A program made the position numbers and the translations under genes. DNA of 64,000 nt from Podocnemis expansa (taxonomy: Eukaryota; Chordata; Testudines; Podocnemididae), in contig ML682038.1 in the NCBI GenBank assembly GCA_007922195.1, positions 1,819,682-1,883,681 of the forward strand. Reading direction: 5' to 3'. Numbering within the stretch: position 1 is the first letter of the stretch; every line of letters starts with the position of its first letter. The notes under the pieces were generated by a model. The model was not told where the DNA came from. It saw only the letters and a list, made by a program, of their open reading frames with translations, and searched no databases. This document shows, in pieces, positions 56,503-64,000 of the stretch.

Positions 56503-59500
56503 GGGTATAATATAGTCTTTGTGTACATTCACATAAAAGACAGTGGGCACACAGGGGTGAACTATAACCTATCTCAGTTGGGCTCCTGCTTCCTTTAACC
56601 TTGAGCATTAAATTAAAAAAAGAACATTGTGGTCTTGAACTACTTGGAAAACTATTTCTTGCATAGAGAGGCCAGATCAATGTGAGAAAGGCCCATGTTA
56701 TTATTTTACTCACAAACACTAAAAATTATAGATTTATCCACCCTGTGGGGAGAGTTCCGAACCACTGAAACTACACTTATTTCCCGCAAAAGTTGAGTAA
56801 AACTTTTATACTTTGGGTCTTCTGGCCTTTTAAATCCACAGACACCTGGCTGCAACTAGAATAGGGTCTGATTCTGCACCTCTTATGTTTGCAATAGTGG
56901 GAGCAAAATCAGAGCCCTAAAGGTAATTTCCCATTTTCACTCTCAGTGTAATACTTGTGTGTATCCATTTATGCTGCTTTTCCTCTGAACCCTTTTTTAA
57001 ATGATCAATTATACAGAAAAAAATAGAAAAAAGTTAAAAATCAAAGAAAGAGGTTATAGGTAATATACACAAGCAACTATATAAAAAGCACGGCTACCTC
57101 TATTGGGCCCCATAGCAATGCTGTTTCACAGGAGAAGAGTGGCTCCTTAGACCTTACAAATGAACTCTTCACAAAATGGACAAAATTATAACCTTGCATG
57201 ACTTCAATGGGAGCCTTGCGTATGGACCCTTGGGCAGAATTTGGCCCACTGTGTTATTTAGAGAGAGAGGAGAGGATATACAGATCTTGAGGAAAATCTT
57301 AAGAGTACTCATAAAACTAAATCTGGTTTATGTATAAAGGAAATACAGAAATAAAGGGGAAAAAAACAAAATAGTATGTAAGCAAAATTCAACCATTTTC
57401 CAGAACAACCTTACAATACCATTTGGAGGTTTGAGAGGCACATTGGAGGAAACAACTAGGTAAGCAGTGGGTTCTGCCTGCATATTTCTCAGCCTTCTGT
57501 AAACAGTATGAGGGAGAAGAAAATTACAGGACACCTTTCATTCTAATTTTAAGAAACGGAAGATGGGTTTAATCATGTAAAGTGCCTATCATGCCCAATG
57601 CAGTCAGGAACTTCAGCATATGCATAACTTTAAGCATGAAAATAATCCTGTTAAGTGTTTTTAAAGTGAGCATGTTTTTCAATGCTAGGATCAGTCAAAA
57701 GTGCTCAATCCTTTGTTGAATCACATCCTAATTCCATAAATATGTGCAAGCCTTGCATGCTAGAAAGTAGGGTAAATTTTTGGTGACCAAATTATTTTGA
57801 ATACTTGAGTACATATTTACATGCAATATTATTTTCACGAAGACCTAGACACCTTGATGCGGAGTGGAGAGGTACGTTCCTCGGTGCATCTGCCAAGCCC
57901 CCAACACCCACCATAGCAGCCTGGGCCAGAGTAAGCTGGACCAGCAGTGCCACAACAACAGGAAAAGGGATAACAGCTGGAGGCACTGATTAACCCAAGC
58001 CATGATTGAGATTAATGGGATAAGTGGAATCAGCTGTTCCCTTGGTTGGAGGGAATACAGAAGTAAACCAGAGTGAAACCATGATGGGGTATGGCCAGAA
58101 GGGAGGGTAGGAGTCTGGTTCCCAAGTTTGCCTCCTGAATGGCAAGGTGAACAGCCCAGAGCCCTGGGCCAAGTACGATCTGGGAGTGGACAACATATCT
58201 GTGCGTTGTAAACAAACCAGCACGAGTGGTTGCACTGGGTGAAACTCTATGAGTCTAGTTATTGATGGTGGGGAGACTGCCCAGATGATGCAGAAGGGCA
58301 GGGAAGCCAGTGGCAATGAGCTACAACCTCAAATAATTGATAACTGATCCTTTCTAGATGGCTAGCTCAAATCTGTGGTGACCAAAATCAATCACTACCC
58401 CAGAGTTGCTCCAGAATAAAAAGGTCCACATGGTGAGCTGTGAATCTAGAATAACTAGATTTTGGTAAATTTCCAAGTGTTTACAAACCCTCAGTCAAAT
58501 GGCTGGTGTGGTCCCCATCAAAATATAGTGCCACAACAAAACCCCCAGTCTGTAATATCAGCAAGGATATCAAGAATTGACTGGCATGGAGACCTGATTC
58601 ATTTCCGCATTAGGAGCATGTAAGGGTGAAACTTGAGGCACATGGCTAGTGTAGATTGCTTCTATTTCCATTCTGTATTATAAAAGGGATCACACAACAG
58701 TAAAGCTGGTAGGGGATTTTCAATATTTTTTATAATAAGCAGGGAAAATGGTGACAAATTTTTGCAAGTTTTCATCTATCTGTTTGGTTTTTAATATTTC
58801 AACATCTCTGTACTTGTATTGAAGTCACTCGTACTGCTATTCTTTGAAAAAAAGTAATGCAGGCTGTCCTAGATACCTTCTAAGCTAAAATCTGACCTTC
58901 AGCAGGGTACCTTATTTCATGATTTAATTATTCTATGCCAGTTTTCATTTTTTACAATTTGTGATGCTGTGCTCCTAATATTTGTTACACCTATAGATTG
59001 TGACAGTACTATACTTACTCATTTGATGTTCTGTTTTTTCTCTTTTTAACAGATCTTTGCACACCCATCTTTCTATTTTTCCTTAGTTTCAGAAGTAAAG
59101 AGCCAAACATCAAGCTGTAATTTTATCTGTCATCTTTTCCCCAAAATGCTTTAAAGATGACAGATATGCATCTTCCCAGCTCCAATAATGGGAGCTTCTC
59201 TCATTGCAGTTCGCTGTTTTTCCAGGTCAGAACCCTCTGAATCTATTATTATTGTGAATTTTTCACACTGAAGTAGTTAGAAGTTGCTCAAATCTGATGT
59301 TATCAGCACCCTTGTCACTATCTCCCAAAGGGAACAACCACATGACAAAGAAACATACCCATTAGGAATGGAAGGAACCTGCCCAGTAATCTACTTTGTC
59401 CACAGCATCATGGCAGAATAGTTTTCACTCTCCTTAAGGCATTCTCAATGACTGATTGTCAAGTCTTGCCTTGGAGACATCTCTACAGATGGTGTTCCCA

Positions 59501-59645
59501 CAATCTCCCTTTCATTGCTTGACTGTCCATAATAGTCAGAGATTTTACTGATTTATCTTAACACTTCTTTTTCAGTCCTTCTTCCTCCTACTAACACATC
59601 TGAATATATTGAAAAAGAGCTGAACTGTCTAGCCACATTTCTCCA
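56503..59645. other. Intronic sequence, no gene recognised
   Basis: Mostly AT-rich. 57830-58320 is GC-richer with several overlapping frames on both strands and could be an old pseudogene or element. I recognise no domain. Confidence 0.4.
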
Positions 59646-60130
59646 GTGACAGATTAGTGGCCTCTAGGCCTCTGTGCCTCCCGCACTGGTGGGCCCTACC
59701 TGAGGCTCCACTTAAGGCCCCACCTGCACTCACCTGGGGCCACAGCCCCCTCCACTCTACAGCCCTGCCCTTTGCGGGAGGGCTGGCACAGGGATGGAGT
59801 GGGGGGTGCTAGAGCCAGGCTGGCTCCAGCCAGGCTGATTGCCCCCCCCCCAGAGTAGCGGGCACACATGGGGCAGCTTCCAGTGCGGCCTGGCTGCTCC
59901 AGAGACTGTGGTGTGCAGCTGACTCTGCCCCTAAAGACAGGCTGGCTGGCCCAGGGGTAGTGCAGGAGACCAGAACCCGACCTCAGGGGTGGACCAGCCA
60001 ACCCAGGGGTGGGGTAGAAGAGGAACACAGCTTCTGGTCCAGGGTAGCTCAGCTCCTCCCCAGCACTACTTAGCAGAGGGTCCCCCCCCTACAATGGATG
60101 GGCCCCTGGGCCCAGGTCATGGATTAATCT
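59646..60130. mobile_element. GC-rich interspersed element, probably a miniature DNA transposon
   Basis: A sharply bounded GC-rich block starting 'acagattagtggcctctagg' and ending 'gggcccaggtcatggattaa' plus 'tctacctg'. The outer words (agatta / taatct, ggcctctaggcc / gggcccctgggccc) can pair as imperfect inverted ends. No family assigned and no transposase frame. Confidence 0.45.
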
Positions 60131-62449
60131 ACCTGTACATTTCTCTGTCCTCTAGGTGGCCGAACTAGTTAATAATTCAATCCCTTTAACCTCCTCTGAC
60201 AGGTTAGGTCTTCCAAACATTCCCATACCTGCAGTTTCTTGGATTCTCTCTAGTTTACAGATGTCTTTTCACAGAAGTATGTATTGCCCTAAATGAACTC
60301 ACTATTCAATTGTGGACAAACTAGAATTCTCAATTATCAAACCTCCCTCCTAGGATATTTCACTTTAGCACTGTTACCTTTTCAGAATTCCTCCACTCCA
60401 TACAAACACATCAGACCCTTCCTAACTAAACAAACAATGCATTACAGGCCTTGTTTCTTCTGGCTCTGAGCAGTAAGGATCTGCAAGCCTCTCCTTAATC
60501 CAGGTGCACTACAGAAGAGGGGAGAGTACCCCCACATAAAACCCTGAGTCACATTACCTATATTAAGGAACAGTTTAAGGTCTGAAATATCTGACCCAAG
60601 TAACAGTTGCAGAAGGCCCTACATGAAAAGGTATTATTTTTCTAATAGGGCTAGACCCCAGAAATGATAATACAGGAGGTCTCTTACTACTTCCCATGGA
60701 ACAAGCAGCCTAGTGGTTTCCTTGCTAGCAGCCTGAATTAATGTGAAGAGATAATTAATGAATCTATGATCAAGAGGATCCATGGGCTTAATCCAGCATA
60801 TATGAGCTGCACAGTGGGCCACAGATAATTCTACACACTTGAAACTAAAATATGACAGGCTGTGCAGACACTTCGTCTGTAACACTGGTTCTCAAACCTT
60901 TTGCAAGTTGTGACACATTTGGTTGCAGAGCACGATCCTACAGGAAACACCAGCCCACCCCCTGCAGGCTAAATCCAGCCATCTCCCTGGCTTTCTAGGG
61001 ATTCCAATCCTAAGGTCCCCTCTACCTCTTGTTCCTTGTTACACAGTCTGTGCAGGTATGGTCTCAAATCCTGGGAATCAGGTGCTCAAAGTCTTAGGGC
61101 CTAATGCAATAGTGAGTCACTGAATATGCAGGAGTACATCTTGACAGGAATCTACACTACAAAACAACTACATTAATTGCATTAAAGTGACAATACAGTG
61201 CATTTTATCAACCATACTGTGCTAATTTTATAACAGCTGTTAAAGATCTAATACAAGTTTAAAATCAAAGGAGCAGCACAATGTGATTAAAAGTAAACTA
61301 CCTTGATAAAGCTCTTCTTATACCATTTTTATGATGTAAAATGGCTTCTATTAGGTGTGACAGTGCATTTTCCCCACAGTATCACAATATGTATTCCTAT
61401 TTTACCCTATTGTATCATTTTTGTTTTAGTTCTGCAAACACATAACTTAGCCAGATACTTTATTTTATTAATCAATTAAAGTGCTTTATAATACTAATGT
61501 CACAGAAATTATGCCTTATCTTTTTAGTGCCCCTATAGTCTCTCACCTCTCTCTATAAACTACTGTATTATTAACATACCTTGCTCTTGATCTGATAGTC
61601 TGCTAAGAAAATTACCATCATCTTCTATGACTAAGAACATTAAAGAAGTGCACATTGAAGTTGAAATAAGTGACCAGAATTAATTGCTTTTAATGATTTT
61701 CTTTGTGCTGCTCTGGAAGACTGAAATTAAAAAAAAAAAAAAAACAAAAACACAAAAAAAACAACACATTTCTCAAACTATGGGGCCCAATTCCATCTGT
61801 GCAGCCCCTCTTATAGGTCTGCATGGAGATAGCTAATGTTTGGCCCCAAAGTATATTATTCTTCTTATAATTATTATAATTATTCGTGTTGGCTCAAATT
61901 CTACTCCAAATTACAGTGTTATTAATCTGGAATAACATCACCAATTAATACCAAGTTATTTCTATATTTCTGTGGTCAATTAAAACAAAGCAGAGAGTAA
62001 ATGGAAGCAGGGGGGCATGCTCTGTTCTTCTCTAAGTTTGCCAGTTCAAGGGCAGTCAACAAGGTCATGCAGGTGTAAGTGACAGCAACATTTGATCCTC
62101 TATACTTTTTGCTTAAAAGCATGTATAACATCCACTGAAGTCAACAGTAAACCTTGACGTGAAAGTATGTAGAAAAAAATGTTCCCACAATTAGAATCAG
62201 TTGAGTGGGTAAGGAACTACAAGTCACAGTTTGGAAATAATTCCAGAAAAAGAATTTACTATATGTGAACAGATGCATTTTTGATAGAAAATTAATTTTA
62301 TATTTAATTCAATGTTTTGAAATTTTAACTGCTTCTTTGATAGGTATATGATTCATTTCCCATTTTTTAGCTCATTAGTGATTATGCACCTTAAATGTAT
62401 TGACAGGTATAATATTAATCAAGTGTTCACAATGGCTTTGAAGTGGGTG
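60131..62449. other. Intronic sequence, no gene seen
   Basis: AT-rich, with a poly-A-rich tract at about 61729-61770. The piece 60885-60935 ('cactggttctcaaacctttt') resembles one end of a hAT miniature element without a clear partner. Confidence 0.45.
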
Positions 62450-62680
62450 AGCTCTTAGAAACACAGGGCTGATAGGAACCCCAGTGTTCTGATTATTGTG
62501 CCGTTACAGGTAATCCTGTCAAACAAACCTTCATAAATTTATCAAGTTCCATCTTAACACTAGTCACATTGTTTGCCCCAAAACAGCACTGACTGAAAGT
62601 TGAAAAAGTATTTTTATACATTATAGTGCATCACTGGAGAGCCTTTGTTAACACAGAACAATGTGATTTATGTAACTGAT
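62450..62680 (-). mobile_element. CR1-like fragment, strongly diverged
   Basis: 'aaacacagggctgataggaa' with 'acaaaccttcataaatttat' and 'ccatcttaacactagtcaca' fits the antisense CR1-family 3' region. Low similarity; the boundary is uncertain. Confidence 0.4.
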
Positions 62681-64000
62681 TTTATTTCTTAGTATTATAC
62701 ACAGCACTTTGAAAATGTATAACCAGGTCCTTTCAGAAATACCAACTAAAAACAATGTCATGTGATATGCTGTAGTGGGTAATTCAGTGTTATAGACAGG
62801 ATTACCCAACAGATTTATCAAGCAGCCTCTGAGGAAAATCAGAGTTCAAGTCTGGGCTCATCAATAATACATAAATAAACTGAACAATTAGGTACAAAGT
62901 AGTTATCTTGTCAGACAACTTATTAACCGATAAATGATTCGTTCACTGCACTGAGTGTGAAAAGGAGAGATGTAAAGACAGAGAAGACAGACTGGAAAAG
63001 AATGAAGGAAGATGGAAGGAAGCTACACATTCTCTAGTGCATTTATGGAATTAGCATTCTTCTTTAACTCATCCTGCAGTGTAGGGTTGTGGTAACCTGT
63101 GGGTTGTATTCGATATTTCATATGTTCTACACTGTCCAGGCAAGTAGAGAGTACACAAAGGATATGGCAACAGCTTTTACTTGGATTTACTTTGCTTCTG
63201 TCACTTTGACTTGATACAAGTTTGTATATGTTACTTTGCTTTCTAATACAAGTATGAGAAATAAATATAATACACTAAATTTTTCTCCCAGATGCGTAAT
63301 ACTGGGTCATCAGTTTCAAATACATGACATGCAAAGTTTACACAGGGAACTGTAGCTGCAGCACCTGAGTTATATTGTCACTGGTGGGCATTGCTACAAT
63401 TCTTTTTCTAGTAAAAGGTCTCTCTGGGAATAAATATCAAGAAACTTGTGTTCAAGTTTACTTTTTGGTCAACAGTAGCAAATAGTCTTCAAAAGAAAGT
63501 ATAGGTTAGTAAATGTGTAAATGGAGGCACTCATTCATTCTTTCCCAGATATCTCCACACTCAGTTTTTAATTTTCTTTGTTGCATTAGATTGCAGTGTC
63601 CAGGGAAGAAGGTGATGGTCAAACAAATTGAAGGTATTTAATGATTGGCTTGGGTTCTTCAGAAGAGGTTAACCAAAAAATAAAAAACTTTTCACAACAC
63701 TAACTTTCAAAACTCACAAACACTGAAAAGTCGGGATTTAATGCATTGTGAATAACATGCTATATTTCTAGGCCACTTTTCATGCTAAAGTAAATACTTC
63801 ACAAATACTAGGCTCAAATTCTGTCTTCAGCTGAGCCCATACTACTTCTATTAACTCCTACAGCTGTTGTGTGCGGATAAAGAACAGACTTCAGACCTTA
63901 CAGTGAAATACAAACATTACAAACAGATAAATAAATTCATCACTGAAATGGAGCCACTTCCAGGGTGAAAAATGGAAACTTTTCAATAATGCATTTCACA
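62681..64000. other. Intronic sequence to the window edge, no gene seen
   Basis: AT-rich DNA; no repeat or gene recognised. Confidence 0.5.

Larger units (their letters stand above)
49618..64000 (-). other. TOX: TOX intron 1 (partial, continues off the right edge)
   Basis: Upstream of exon 2 in the transcript. Exon 1 (start codon region, MDVRFYPPP... in the known protein) is not in the window. The intron contains fewer large recent insertions than intron 2. Confidence 0.85.

Noticed and set aside
1..64000. CRISPR arrays, operons, rRNA or functional tRNA genes
   Set aside because: The DNA is vertebrate intronic; the regular repeats seen are palindromic transposon units or microsatellites, and no full tRNA cloverleaf was found.

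Overview
The window is vertebrate nuclear DNA, most probably from a turtle (Testudines) or a close sauropsid. This rests on a TOX ortholog with large AT-rich introns, and on a repeat landscape of CR1 LINEs, Penelope-like elements whose ends carry the 'gactaacacggctgcc / gtgccacaagactccttg' signatures, a DIRS-type tyrosine-recombinase retroelement, hAT miniature elements and palindrome-rich miniature elements. The species cannot be fixed from sequence alone.

The only host gene supported is TOX (HMG-box transcription factor), read on the minus strand. Two consecutive coding exons with perfect splice signals are present: exon 2 at 49552-49617 (22 codons) and exon 3 at 21250-21492 (81 codons). 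The window therefore holds part of intron 3 (1-21249), all of intron 2 (21493-49551, about 28 kb) and part of intron 1 (49618-64000). Exon 1 should lie beyond the right edge; the exons for the nuclear-localisation and HMG-box region should lie beyond the left edge. Nearly every other open frame is chance or transposon debris.

Layout from left to right. 1-2590: degenerate minus-strand CR1 interrupted by a plus-strand CR1-type tail. 7556-8436: a better preserved plus-strand CR1 with an open reverse-transcriptase tail. 8784-9231: a palindromic miniature element. 13593-14413: a hAT-type element. 14770-16840: a broken Penelope-like element (PLE). 18288-18444, 20506-20657 and 21702-21900: small fold-back PLE derivatives with target-site duplications. 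TOX exon 3 follows. Intron 2 holds a nested pile at 25.2-25.9 kb, 29.0-29.2 kb (hAT with perfect 8-bp duplication), 30.3-34.5 kb (palindromic element, then a head-to-head PLE pair, then a CR1 tail) and 37.7-45.2 kb (tRNA-derived SINE, PLE, miniature element, 5.4-kb DIRS element). TOX exon 2 follows at 49.6 kb. Intron 1 contains a third palindromic element (54.0-54.5 kb), a hAT fragment (56.4 kb), a GC-rich element (59.6-60.1 kb) and old CR1/MIR-like pieces.

The most interesting structures are: (1) minimal fold-back elements built only from PLE ends, flanked by perfect 11- and 12-bp duplications and carrying a decayed hammerhead-ribozyme-like core; (2) a DIRS element that still shows inverted terminal repeats plus a fused internal complementary region; (3) several miniature elements with related ends whose interiors are built from different reiterated palindromes, all centred on TCGA.
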